From: Bacillota bacterium
GTDB taxonomy: Bacteria; Bacillota; Clostridia; Lachnospirales; Lachnospiraceae
Direction: 5' to 3'
Assembly (NCBI GenBank): GCA_023436225.1
Contig: JAEZKA010000098.1
Coordinates: 1-64,000 of the forward strand
Length of the DNA: 64,000 nt
A program made the translations under genes and the position numbers. Positions within the stretch are counted from its first letter, which is position 1. Each line of letters begins with the position of its first letter. Below the pieces are notes generated by a model. That model worked only from the letters and a program-made list of their open reading frames with translations. It searched no databases and had not been told where the DNA came from. Shown here piece by piece: positions 7,546 through 15,886 of this stretch.

Positions 7546-9531
7546 TTATTCCTTCCTCCGCCAGGATTCCTTTCTCTTCGTAAGAACAAGCTCATCGATA
7601 GCCAACGGATTTTTCTTATTCTCATCTTCATAAATGAGCACGCGCACCGTTACCTCACCTGAATCTTCGAAAGAGACCGGATTCCATATCATTGATCCCT
7701 GATTATCATCCCAGGAATTGGTGGCCGGATAGCCGTTATGCTGCTCTATAATTCCGACCGGCTTCTTCATATCAGCATTCCAGCTGCGAAGCATACCTCC
7801 GTCCACCTGCCACTCGATGATGTATCGCTGTGGAAGCTTCTCTGACTTTAAACTAAGTCCGAGGCCCCAGGTGGAGGACAGGCTGGAATATGAGCCTTCA
7901 CACTGTAGGAAATCATGGTCAGAAATCTCTACCAGCTGTTCGTTCTTGCCTGTATTTATCAAAAAAGCATAGACGCATTCCTTCTCCTCCCATTGGCAGG
8001 TGATCAGAAATAGTCTCCTCCAGTCACGGTCATAGTCCTCCAAATTGGAGCTGAGATAAAGTGAGAAGTGCTGTTTTAATTCAAAGCTTACCCTTGAAGA
8101 GTCCAGTATCTTAATGGTCTGATTCTGAATAATATTACCTCCAAACCGCTGTTCTCCGTTCTCATCCAGCATGGAGTCTGATACCTGAATGGAATCCGGA
8201 ATACTGTCACCAAAGTCGATCACAACCGTCCGCTTCATTTCCTCTGTTCCGAGGGAACCCAGAGATACCTTAGGAAGAAAATCTTCCTTAGCAAGGATTT
8301 CCTCCAGAGCTTCCGTGTTCGTAAATTTGGAAATCTCGTGCTCCCATAAGGTCTTATGAACCACATAATCGAGACCGATCCCATCGATACTGATATCGAT
8401 ATCCGGCGGATCCTTTGGAACCTTCTTATCCATTCCCAGAAGGAGATTCTGGTCGTAAGAGACTGCCCATTCGGCATAAGGAAAATGCTCCATGTCCTTA
8501 AGCACCAGGGATTGCTCTTTCACAGTAATGGCCCCGTAATCTGTAAGTTCTCCAAGTAACCGTATTTCATCTTCTCTCTTGATTAGGGATAGCTTCTCAT
8601 ATTCCCCCTCAGGTACAAAGCAGTTGCTGTATTTCATCAACGGAATCTCCGTCATAGAGCTAAAAAAAATCGGATTCTGATATTCGTAGGCAATTAAGTT
8701 ATGCCGGAACAAGCCATCCTTCCAGGTGGTATACAGATCTACCAGTTCATCGCTTCCGTCCTGGTCAATATCCATTATGACGGCATTGACCAAATCACCC
8801 TCCACATAGGATATTACACCCTTTCGCACCAGGAAGCATCCAGTAAAACCACTGTCACTAACTGCAGCAAAGGCTTGAAGTGCAAGCCTTTCAAAGGCTT
8901 CCGGAATATAAATCTCTAATAACCCTGTAATTTTCTGTCGAGCAGCAGGAATTACCTTCTCCTGTACCTTTTGATCTACCTCTTCCTGTATCCTGGATAG
9001 GATGCTACTTGCATCAACTGCAGCTTCACGGCTGTTTATTTCCTCCTGACTAATCCCGCGATCTACCCGGAGAAGGATACTATTACTTAGGGGTATCTCT
9101 TCCCCCGGTAGGTAGGTAATCAGCTGTAGGACGGTATCCTCCTTACTAATCCGGTATGAGGCTGTCCCTTCCTGAAGCTTTGTGGACAGCGCCTCTCCAT
9201 TGATACTCTTCCAACCTTCCCGATCCAGCGTTTGAAGGTAAGACTCCATTCCGGCTTCCGTAATATAGCTGTAATAGGTACCGCATTCCCAATCCACCTG
9301 ATACTCAGCAATGGGAACGGGTATATCCTCCAACCGCTTCTCTTCACCTATCATTATTACGGATGGATCATTTTTCGCACTTGCTTGGGTACTATTTACA
9401 GAACCATCATTACGATCGATAAGAATGTAACAGATTACTGTATAAACGATTACCAGCAATATCACTGCACCGATGCCAAATCTTGAGGTCCACTTACAAT
9501 GCCCCAGCTTAAAATCCTCATACTTTCTCAT
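7546..9531 (-). CDS. Membrane-anchored extracytoplasmic protein of the BlaRI-like operon
   Basis: Function not recognised. One N-terminal transmembrane segment (about residues 20-40, GAVILLVIVYTVICYIL) is followed by about 620 extracellular residues. MDIDQDGSDELVDLY resembles a VCBS/FG-GAP calcium-binding repeat. I start at the ATG at 9531 (MRKYEDF), 8 nt after AAAGGG, rather than at earlier ATG or TTG codons. It is the third gene after the BlaI-like repressor and M56 protease, so it is presumably co-regulated; being the only large exported protein there, it is a candidate sensor partner or effector. Confidence 0.7.
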   Translation of the reverse strand: MRKYEDFKLGHCKWTSRFGIGAVILLVIVYTVICYILIDRNDGSVNSTQASAKNDPSVIMIGEEKRLEDIPVPIAEYQVDWECGTYYSYITEAGMESYLQTLDREGWKSINGEALSTKLQEGTASYRISKEDTVLQLITYLPGEEIPLSNSILLRVDRGISQEEINSREAAVDASSILSRIQEEVDQKVQEKVIPAARQKITGLLEIYIPEAFERLALQAFAAVSDSGFTGCFLVRKGVISYVEGDLVNAVIMDIDQDGSDELVDLYTTWKDGLFRHNLIAYEYQNPIFFSSMTEIPLMKYSNCFVPEGEYEKLSLIKREDEIRLLGELTDYGAITVKEQSLVLKDMEHFPYAEWAVSYDQNLLLGMDKKVPKDPPDIDISIDGIGLDYVVHKTLWEHEISKFTNTEALEEILAKEDFLPKVSLGSLGTEEMKRTVVIDFGDSIPDSIQVSDSMLDENGEQRFGGNIIQNQTIKILDSSRVSFELKQHFSLYLSSNLEDYDRDWRRLFLITCQWEEKECVYAFLINTGKNEQLVEISDHDFLQCEGSYSSLSSTWGLGLSLKSEKLPQRYIIEWQVDGGMLRSWNADMKKPVGIIEQHNGYPATNSWDDNQGSMIWNPVSFEDSGEVTVRVLIYEDENKKNPLAIDELVLTKRKESWRRKE

Positions 9532-9609
9532 AACCATCACCCTTTCGAACAAGATACGGTTTCTCGTATCTCATATCACTCCAACGCAACAGCTGCCCTA
9601 TGAAATAAT

Positions 9610-10530
9610 TTATGCCATCCCATTCGTCAGCAGCAAAACAGCGACACTTACTGCCAGAAAACCAAGGCAAAGCGCTGAAAACCAGGTAAGCCTCCGATAA
9701 GAAAGCACCTGTATAACCCTTAGCTTCACCTTATTACTGCCGAAGGCGGTGGAGAAGACCCTCGGGTCCCCATTGGCATAGGTCAGCAGTGTACGAGCAT
9801 ACTCCTTCCGCTCTTCCAGCTTTAGTTTCTTCACAACACCTTCATCACAGGCCAGCTCACAATCATTTAAGAAAATCTTCAGGAACACCCAGCTCAAGGG
9901 ATTAAACCAATGGATGCATGCGGCAAGAATCGCAATCATGCGCCACAGGTTGTCACGCCTACTCTGATGTAATCTTTCATGAAGCAGGATATACGTAAGC
10001 TTCTTATCTTCCATTCCGAGGGGTAGTACAATTCGCGGACGAAGAATCCCAACAATCGCCGGTGAACTTACCATCGGCCCTTCGTATAGATTATCCCGAA
10101 GTAAAACCGCCTTCTTCATTTCTGACATTGTCAATCCATATAGGATCAACATCGCGAGGATACCTGCCAGAGCAAGAATAAGCCATATCACCGATGCGAT
10201 GGTAAAGAAATTCTCCCATGCATCGCTTTTATAGGTAATAGGTTGATAGGCTGTTGCTCCCTGTATTGTGTTGGATAGGGATAGGGAGAAGTCCTCTACC
10301 GGTACTGTCTTCACTACGGTCCTTTCAGAAAGCTTGGATAGAATATTCATCAAGCTTAACCGGCTGGAGAAGCTGACCGGGCATATCATGCGTAGTAATA
10401 CCACTCCCCAAAGAGCATAGATTACAGTTCTTGGAAGAGCCTTGATATAACGAAGTATATACAACAGAATTCCGTAGACTGTTGCTATAATACTCATATT
10501 CAGAATCCAATAAAAGGCTTCGCTGAGCAT
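9610..10530 (-). CDS. BlaR1/MecR1-like M56 membrane metalloprotease lacking the beta-lactam sensor domain
   Basis: A 306-residue M56 peptidase. Membrane helices lie at the N-terminus, near residues 108-133 and at the extreme C-terminus. The zinc motif is HERLH (H184-H188), followed by the conserved IHWFNPLSWVF and NDCELACDEGV segments. In true BlaR1, ligand binding to an extracellular penicillin-binding domain activates the protease, which inactivates BlaI. That C-terminal domain is missing here, as in many clostridial homologues. The ATG at 10530 is preceded by AGGAGG. It lies just downstream of the BlaI-like gene. Confidence 0.88.
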   Translation of the reverse strand: MLSEAFYWILNMSIIATVYGILLYILRYIKALPRTVIYALWGVVLLRMICPVSFSSRLSLMNILSKLSERTVVKTVPVEDFSLSLSNTIQGATAYQPITYKSDAWENFFTIASVIWLILALAGILAMLILYGLTMSEMKKAVLLRDNLYEGPMVSSPAIVGILRPRIVLPLGMEDKKLTYILLHERLHQSRRDNLWRMIAILAACIHWFNPLSWVFLKIFLNDCELACDEGVVKKLKLEERKEYARTLLTYANGDPRVFSTAFGSNKVKLRVIQVLSYRRLTWFSALCLGFLAVSVAVLLLTNGMA

Positions 10531-10551
10531 AACGGACACCTCCTGCCGCAA

Positions 10552-10920
10552 TTATCTTGACTCCTGTTCATTAATCAACTTCTTGAGCTCCTCCAGCTCA
10601 TCCCCTGTGAGCTTCTCATTCTGAAGGAATGCTGCGAAGAAGGCCTTCTTCGACCCCTGATAGAGCTTATCAATCAGGCTCTTCGTCTCTGCACTTTGCA
10701 CCTGCTCCCTTTTCAACTTCGACAAGCAGATGAAATTCGGTTCCTCTCTGGAAATAATATCCTTCTCTATCAGCTTCTTAATAATCGTATAAGTGGTATT
10801 CTTATTCCAGCCTATGCTCTCCCCAAGTATTATGCTGATCTCCTTGGCACTGATCGGCTCTTTCTCCCAGATAATTTCCATCACCTTTAGCTCGCTGTCA
10901 TATAATTTAACTGTATTCAT
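10552..10920 (-). CDS. BlaI/MecI/CopY-family transcriptional repressor
   Basis: A 122-residue winged-helix repressor. LKVMEIIWEKEPISAKEI and NKNTTYTIIKKLIEKDII are typical BlaI family helices, and a short C-terminal dimerisation helix bundle follows. It should bind the 46-bp palindrome directly upstream and repress its own operon, being inactivated by the adjacent M56 protease. It is the promoter-proximal gene of the three-gene minus-strand operon. Confidence 0.9.
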   Translation of the reverse strand: MNTVKLYDSELKVMEIIWEKEPISAKEISIILGESIGWNKNTTYTIIKKLIEKDIISREEPNFICLSKLKREQVQSAETKSLIDKLYQGSKKAFFAAFLQNEKLTGDELEELKKLINEQESR

Positions 10921-10932
10921 CTTTTTATCCCC

Positions 10933-10987
10933 TCAGACTATAGTAATAGTATATCTTTATACTATTACTATAGTCTGATTATGTCAA
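10933..10987 (-). promoter_or_regulatory. Promoter overlapped by a perfect palindromic BlaI-type operator
   Basis: A perfect inverted repeat has 21-bp arms (10933-10953 and 10958-10978) around 4 nt, rich in TACTAT/ATAGTA half-sites as in BlaI/MecI operators. The minus-strand promoter TTGACA (10982-10987), 17 bp, TAGTAT (10959-10964) is embedded in it, so repressor binding would block RNA polymerase. Confidence 0.85.
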
Positions 10988-11126
10988 GATGTTTATTCCA
11001 TAAATAGGAGACATGTAATCAGGCTTCCCGGTTATAGAAGAAATCGAAGAAACACGCTATGCGAGTCTCTTCCGTTCACTTACGCGAGAGTGTGAAAGTT
11101 TTTCTGTAAATAAGAACTGATTGCAA

Positions 11127-11165
11127 GGTCTTCTATGACGAAATATATCATAGGAGGCCTTTTTA
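11127..11165 (+). terminator. Hairpin with T-tract before the IS remnant
   Basis: A 12-bp stem with G-U pairs (GGTCTTCTATGA with TCATAGGAGGCC) is followed by TTTTTATT. Its 3' arm contains the GGAGG that precedes the transposase-remnant ATG, so in the intact element it could also have damped transposase translation. Confidence 0.5.
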
Positions 11166-11167
11166 TT

Positions 11168-11383
11168 ATGGCCAGAGAAAAGAAACCCGTACACAAAGTA
11201 ATTATGACTGAAGGTAAGCAGGAGTTATGTAAGTTTTGAGATTGAAGTTTCGCAGGACAGGAAATCTACCTTTGAACCTCAGATTGTAAAGAAGCGTCAG
11301 AAGGATATATCTGATATTGACCAGAAGATTATCGTCTCGATGAATACAAGAGAGGTGGTAGGCCATGAGCCTAACCACCTCTG
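11168..11383 (+). pseudogene. IS256-family transposase remnant with internal deletion
   Basis: The reading starts MAREKKPVHKVIMTEGK, the N-terminus of one branch of IS256-family transposases, then stops after 23 codons. In another frame it continues FEIEVSQDRKSTFEPQ and KKRQKDISDIDQKII, the family segment that normally lies about 70 residues further on. The middle is deleted with a frameshift, and the catalytic C-terminal two-thirds is absent. A dead mobile-element relic, placed between two minus-strand operons. Confidence 0.82.
11351..11382. terminator. Hairpin, terminator of the 11.4-13.8 kb operon
   Basis: AGAGGTGGT...GGC pairs with GCC...ACCACCTCT with one bulged A. It lies just past the stop of the minus-strand membrane-protein gene and overlaps the end of the transposase remnant. 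The T-tract is weak on both strands. Confidence 0.5.
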
Positions 11384-11396
11384 ATTATTGTTCTCT

Positions 11397-12245
11397 TTAA
11401 CGCAAAAAAATCATTATTACAAGCCCTATCGCCGCACTCAGCACATTCGAAATTATCGCATACAATACTCTTCTCCCCTTGCTATGCTCCTTAAGAGCCA
11501 CAGCAAAGAGGATGCTTTCGACGATTATAATGATAAGCTCTAACGGGAAGAATACAATTGCTGCGGTTAGCAGTCCTTCCTTCTGACAAAGTACTCCTAT
11601 GGTCAGAGTTAGTGCGATCTGGGTAACTAGGTTGATGAGTAAAAAGGCTACCCAGTTCTTCTTCAACGAGAAGCCAAATACCAGCAATAGAATTCCTTCT
11701 ATAAAAAGGGTAGTCGTGCAGGTTGTGAGAAACTGCTTAATGAATGCTAGTGCAGACTTCTCCAGAACGACGGTATTCTGATTATAATCATAGGTTAAAA
11801 CTGTCTTAAGAGAGGTCCGATGGATTTCCTCCGATACGATCAGCTTGTTGTCCGGTGTCACGATAATCAGTTTAAAATCATCCGGAACACCCATATAACC
11901 AAAACGATGCTCCAGCCCTTCCTCTGTCTTTACTCCAGTTAATTCTCCCCACATGGGTGCAGGTGTTCCCTTTACTAAACCGGGCTTCCAGCCATCCACC
12001 TCATAGTTATCCAAAAGCCTAAGCTTCTCCGGATCATAGCTGTCAAGCTCAAGTCTCCTATATTCATTGGCTTCACGTGTCAATAAATCGAGATAATATT
12101 CTCCCTCTGGCGGATTGATCACCTTCACCAGGATTTCCGGCTTGGGCCCCATATCGGCGAGGACAGTCGAAGCTGGCAGCAATAACAGCACCAGGACTAT
12201 GCAAAGAAAGATGATAGCCTTACTAATTCTCTTCCCCTTCTCCAT
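11397..12245 (-). CDS. Predicted membrane protein with extracellular N-terminal domain
   Basis: Family not recognised. From the chosen ATG (12245, MEKGKRISK, after GGGAGG) the protein is about 282 residues. An N-terminal signal-like hydrophobic segment (AIIFLCIVLVLLLLPAS) ends in a plausible cleavage site before DMGPKPEIL. A soluble domain of about 130 residues and four C-terminal membrane helices follow. An upstream in-frame ATG would overlap the preceding gene. It is last of three consecutive minus-strand genes (13804 to 11397) that appear co-transcribed. Confidence 0.7.
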   Translation of the reverse strand: MEKGKRISKAIIFLCIVLVLLLLPASTVLADMGPKPEILVKVINPPEGEYYLDLLTREANEYRRLELDSYDPEKLRLLDNYEVDGWKPGLVKGTPAPMWGELTGVKTEEGLEHRFGYMGVPDDFKLIIVTPDNKLIVSEEIHRTSLKTVLTYDYNQNTVVLEKSALAFIKQFLTTCTTTLFIEGILLLVFGFSLKKNWVAFLLINLVTQIALTLTIGVLCQKEGLLTAAIVFFPLELIIIIVESILFAVALKEHSKGRRVLYAIISNVLSAAIGLVIMIFLR

Positions 12246-12282
12246 ACCTTTTCCTCCCATAGATAACATTTTTCCTCTATAC

Positions 12283-12909
12283 TTATTCATCGAAGCGATC
12301 CTCTGGGTCATCTTCTATCTCTTCAACAACACTGTTCTCATCCACTATATCGGAAGCTGTAGATACCCCTGACGGTTCCTGCCATATTCGTTTCAGTCTT
12401 CCTAACATCACCATAAGCCAGAGTCTTAAGAATATTCCAATCAATATCATAACAAAAGCGAAGGTGTCTTCAGCAATTGTTATGGCGATGCACATGCCTA
12501 TGATATAGATCGTCATAAATACCGTATAGGTTCTCTGCTCGCTACGGTAATCATCAGCCAAATCCTTACTGTCCATAGCAATCAATTTCTCAATGCTTCC
12601 TTCCAGAATATAGTATACCAGAAAGAGCTCCAATACAGAAAATAGTAATGGATAGTAGCTCATCGGAATTGACTGCTGCTGAGGCGTCCAGATTAAGAGA
12701 AAACTGAATACGCCAAGTATCGTTAACAGCATGGATGTGATACGTGCCTTATGATAATAAGGAGAAGCAAACTCCTTCTGCAGATGATCGATTCCTCGTG
12801 ACACAATCATATAACTGACAAAAGCGGGAAGGATTGCAATCGGTCCCAGATTGATATGGAAGGTGATAAAAAAGATACCCCAAAATATAATTCGAAAGCC
12901 TTCAAACAT
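12283..12909 (-). CDS. Polytopic membrane protein, unknown function
   Basis: About 208 residues from the ATG at 12909, preceded by AAGGGGTGGG. About five or six hydrophobic segments (IIFWGIFFITFHI, ILPAFVSYMIV, MLLTILGVFSFLLIW and others) and an acidic C-terminal tail. It starts 1 bp after the stop of the upstream gene, which suggests translational coupling. No recognised domain. Confidence 0.7.
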   Translation of the reverse strand: MFEGFRIIFWGIFFITFHINLGPIAILPAFVSYMIVSRGIDHLQKEFASPYYHKARITSMLLTILGVFSFLLIWTPQQQSIPMSYYPLLFSVLELFLVYYILEGSIEKLIAMDSKDLADDYRSEQRTYTVFMTIYIIGMCIAITIAEDTFAFVMILIGIFLRLWLMVMLGRLKRIWQEPSGVSTASDIVDENSVVEEIEDDPEDRFDE

Positions 12910-12910
12910 A

Positions 12911-13804
12911 TTAGAACCCACCCCTTCCCATAAGATATCTAAATACATCCATATAGCCGTTAAAATATTTACGCTTTGTCATATCATAGATACGAATAAA
13001 ACCCTGCGTTTTGTCCTCCTTGGTATAGGTAAGCTTAGGACGGACATCATAGACATCATAGCCTTCTTCATCGGGAACCTTTTTGATATTATTCTCAATT
13101 GTCAGAGTATCCCCTCTCTTTAGCTCCAGAGTCCCAAGCTCAGAATAGGGAAACGAATTAATCGTCAGGTCCAACACCGGATCGGCATACTCCATAATCG
13201 GCGATTCCACCTTCAGATCTTTAAGCTTTTGCCTTACAAATAAGGTAGTCTTCGCAATACCCTGATTTGAGGAGCCTGAGCTCGTCATATCCATTGCCGG
13301 TACCTGTGAGGTATCGCTATAGATCAGTATTCTTCCCAGATTAACCTGATGTGAGCTGCCATCACTGAAGGAAATCAATGCATTATTCAGCTCAACCTCA
13401 CCCTTCCAGTCCTCAAGAAAGTAATTATTCATATACAGATAGGCGGTCCTTAAGCTATAGCGCCCTATGGCCTCACCACGCTGTTGAGTAGAATTATCTG
13501 AGAAAAAGACAAATGAATTATTAAAGTACTGGGCATTTTCCGTTGCCATAAAAAGGTAATCCGGTGCCTCTAAGAAGGATATCCCTGTTACTTCTTTTGT
13601 ATCATTGCTATTGGTTAGATATCGGAGCTCCAGAACAGGCTGATTATACCCGGTTGACTGAGATGGTACTGCACTCACAGCTACACAATAGGTCAGAAAC
13701 ACAGGCTCCTTCAATCTGGTGAGATACGAGAATCCCACACAGCTAACGATTATCAGAGCGATTAATATCGTACATATCCTCAGAAAATTATTCTCGTTTT
13801 TCAT
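12911..13804 (-). CDS. Membrane-anchored extracytoplasmic protein, unknown function
   Basis: About 297 residues from the ATG at 13804 (MKNENNFLRI, after GAGGTG); the earlier in-frame TTG lacks a ribosome site. One N-terminal transmembrane anchor (ICTILIALIIVSCVGF) is followed by a beta-rich extracellular domain. First gene of the three-gene set, whose members look like parts of one envelope module, but no family assignment was possible. Confidence 0.68.
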   Translation of the reverse strand: MKNENNFLRICTILIALIIVSCVGFSYLTRLKEPVFLTYCVAVSAVPSQSTGYNQPVLELRYLTNSNDTKEVTGISFLEAPDYLFMATENAQYFNNSFVFFSDNSTQQRGEAIGRYSLRTAYLYMNNYFLEDWKGEVELNNALISFSDGSSHQVNLGRILIYSDTSQVPAMDMTSSGSSNQGIAKTTLFVRQKLKDLKVESPIMEYADPVLDLTINSFPYSELGTLELKRGDTLTIENNIKKVPDEEGYDVYDVRPKLTYTKEDKTQGFIRIYDMTKRKYFNGYMDVFRYLMGRGGF

Positions 13805-13960
13805 AAACCACCTCGTATAAGCAAACTTTATCAAACTTTATCTTATTATAAGCCCCGCATGGCGAGCATATCCTTCTACAAATTGATAAACACCATCCGA
13901 CACCATATTCTAACATTTCATTACTTGTCTATGCAAGCAGCTTAAGGAATCATTAATATT

Positions 13961-14018
13961 TATGCTATATATCAAAGAGGAGTCGGAGAGATCCAGCTCC
14001 TCTTTGATATATAGCATA
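13961..14018. repeat. Perfect 22-bp inverted repeat
   Basis: Arms 13961-13982 (TATGCTATATATCAAAGAGG...) and 13997-14018 are exact complements around a 14-nt loop. No clear T-tract follows on either strand, so it is not a classical terminator. It lies between two minus-strand transcription units. Confidence 0.75.
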
Positions 14019-14059
14019 AAAAGGAAGGTCTACTTTGCAAGCCCTCCTTTCGTTCTAAA

Positions 14060-14105
14060 ATGCCAGAGTAATCAAAGCCGTCTTACTACTTGATTACTCT
14101 GGCAT
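14060..14105 (-). terminator. Terminator after the rnfD-rnfC fusion
   Basis: A perfect 16-bp stem (ATGCCAGAGTAATCAA with its complement) starts 8 bp past the fusion gene's stop and leads into TTTTAG on the minus strand. Confidence 0.75.
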
Positions 14106-14113
14106 ATGAATTT

Positions 14114-15886
14114 CTATAATGCGTTCTTTGCTGCTTTTACCCTGGCGGCAAGGTTTCTTCCGGCTGGGCAGGAATAGCTGCAGCTGCCACAGTTGATGCA
14201 TTCATTGATATAAAACTTCTCCGTCTCTTCTACCCTGCCAAGATCCACGAGATCAGCAATCAGATTAACCTTTAGACCGCTAGGGCAGCTCTTTATACAA
14301 TTACCGCATTTAGAGCATTGGGGTGATTCCTTATAGGACGGGTAAGTTCCGGTTGCGATCCAGTTCACCGTCTGATCAACAACAGCATCTTCCTCCGTCA
14401 GATAAGCCTGCATCATACCTCCTCCGGCAAAGATATTGACCGTACCGGGACATACAATGTCCATGATCTCCCTAAGCTTCATCCCCAGCCTAACACGTAC
14501 AACCTCTGCTGTCCTTCCTCTTAAGTCTGCAACCGTGAGTATTCTTGTGTCAGCTGCCTGCTTTTGATATACCGACTGATAGATTGCATAAACTGTCTGC
14601 ACATTGAGAACCAGAATCCCTTGAGCTGCTGGAATTTGTTTCTTCCCCAGTCGAATACCCAATATCTCTGAAATCAATATTCTCTCTGCTCCCATAGGAT
14701 ATAGATCCTTAACCTGGTACAGCTTTATGTATTCGGAATAACTTAAGTCCTGTATATCTTTCGCCGCAAGATAAATACCCTTAAAATCGATACAGCTGGC
14801 AATCAAATCAATTCCCATCTGTATTTCCTTTGCATAATTGCGTAATAACCAAGCATCATGTATTAATCCCGGGTCACACTCGACTCCATTGATTATAAAG
14901 TATTTCTCTTCTTTTGAAGTCAGGATCGCCTGGAACTTACGACTGGTCGGAAATGCTGCTCCGCCCATTCCGAAGATTTCACTTTCTTTGATTCGATTTA
15001 GAATATCTGTTGCTGAAAGTCTGTCAATTGCTAACTCTTCGGAAGGCATCAAAGTCTTAGTATTCGTTAAATCAATCAGCTTCTTCTCATAGCTCTTCGC
15101 TGCTACCGCCTTCTCAATTTTTATTCTGGCCTTCTGACCATCTCTGCTCCTCTCTGCCGCCGACTCGATTACTGCGCTAAATAGATTCAAGAACAGGATA
15201 CCGATCGGAATTGAAATCGGTGAGACCTCAAAAATGATACCTCCGAAACCCGCCAGAAAACCCGTTGCAATTCCGGCAATTCTGTTTCTTGTGACAGTAA
15301 CCGGATCTGTCATAATGATGCATCCCCAGAATAGAACTCCATATGTTAGAATGCTCCATAACGACAGCTCCTGATGAAGGTATAGCCCTGACAGCATTCC
15401 TACGATATAACCCAATGAAGCAAAAGGACGTACCCTTAAAAACAGTAGTCCAAGTACAATTGCTGGCAGTAAAAATAACGACCTTTCAAATTGCGGAAAA
15501 GATAGATCAAACATCAGCATCACAGGCAGCAAGCCAACCAGTGCTGGATTAAGAATATTCTTTCCCGTCCCTCCCCATAGGTGTTTACCTATTATCAGGG
15601 CAATAAGAATCCCTAAGAGCTGTCCCCATAAGGGAACTCCTACGGTTAACAAACTAATAATAGCCGCTGTCACCGCACCAGAGGCACAGCACCATAGTTT
15701 TTTATAATGAATGAAGCTAAACAGAAGATCAATCAAACCACCGAAGGCCACAAGTAAAATAAAGCGCAGTATCCCTATCGGTTCGTCGATCCATAATGGT
15801 AGATGATAAAGAGCTAATATTATTAATACATCCAACAGCATATGCTCGTTTGATCTTCGTACTCGAAGCATCGGAAATGTTGTCAT
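14114..15886 (-). CDS. RnfD-RnfC fusion protein (NqrB/RnfD-like membrane domain plus Fe-S electron-input domain)
   Basis: Residues 1-240 are NqrB/RnfD-like membrane helices with KHLWGGTGKNILNPALVG (101-118) and MTDPVTVTRNRIAG (192-205). Residues 290-590 match the RnfC core: FGMGGAAFPTSRKF (305-318, FMN/NADH-binding type), INGVECDPG, an SLBB-like segment, and two ferredoxin motifs, CSKCGNCIKSCP (524-535) and CINCGSCSYSCP (563-574). The N-terminal sandwich domain of RnfC is absent, and I see no SGAT flavin-attachment motif in the RnfD part. No other Rnf genes are present. It may pass electrons between a soluble donor and the membrane, but its role is unproven. It abuts the CoA-binding gene with no gap (TAAATG). 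Confidence 0.82.
   Translation of the reverse strand: MTTFPMLRVRRSNEHMLLDVLIILALYHLPLWIDEPIGILRFILLVAFGGLIDLLFSFIHYKKLWCCASGAVTAAIISLLTVGVPLWGQLLGILIALIIGKHLWGGTGKNILNPALVGLLPVMLMFDLSFPQFERSLFLLPAIVLGLLFLRVRPFASLGYIVGMLSGLYLHQELSLWSILTYGVLFWGCIIMTDPVTVTRNRIAGIATGFLAGFGGIIFEVSPISIPIGILFLNLFSAVIESAAERSRDGQKARIKIEKAVAAKSYEKKLIDLTNTKTLMPSEELAIDRLSATDILNRIKESEIFGMGGAAFPTSRKFQAILTSKEEKYFIINGVECDPGLIHDAWLLRNYAKEIQMGIDLIASCIDFKGIYLAAKDIQDLSYSEYIKLYQVKDLYPMGAERILISEILGIRLGKKQIPAAQGILVLNVQTVYAIYQSVYQKQAADTRILTVADLRGRTAEVVRVRLGMKLREIMDIVCPGTVNIFAGGGMMQAYLTEEDAVVDQTVNWIATGTYPSYKESPQCSKCGNCIKSCPSGLKVNLIADLVDLGRVEETEKFYINECINCGSCSYSCPAGRNLAARVKAAKNAL

Noticed and set aside
9610..10530. Truncation of BlaR1 by mutation
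   Set aside because: The protein ends after a final membrane helix like other sensor-less M56 proteins; no downstream remnant of a penicillin-binding domain was found.
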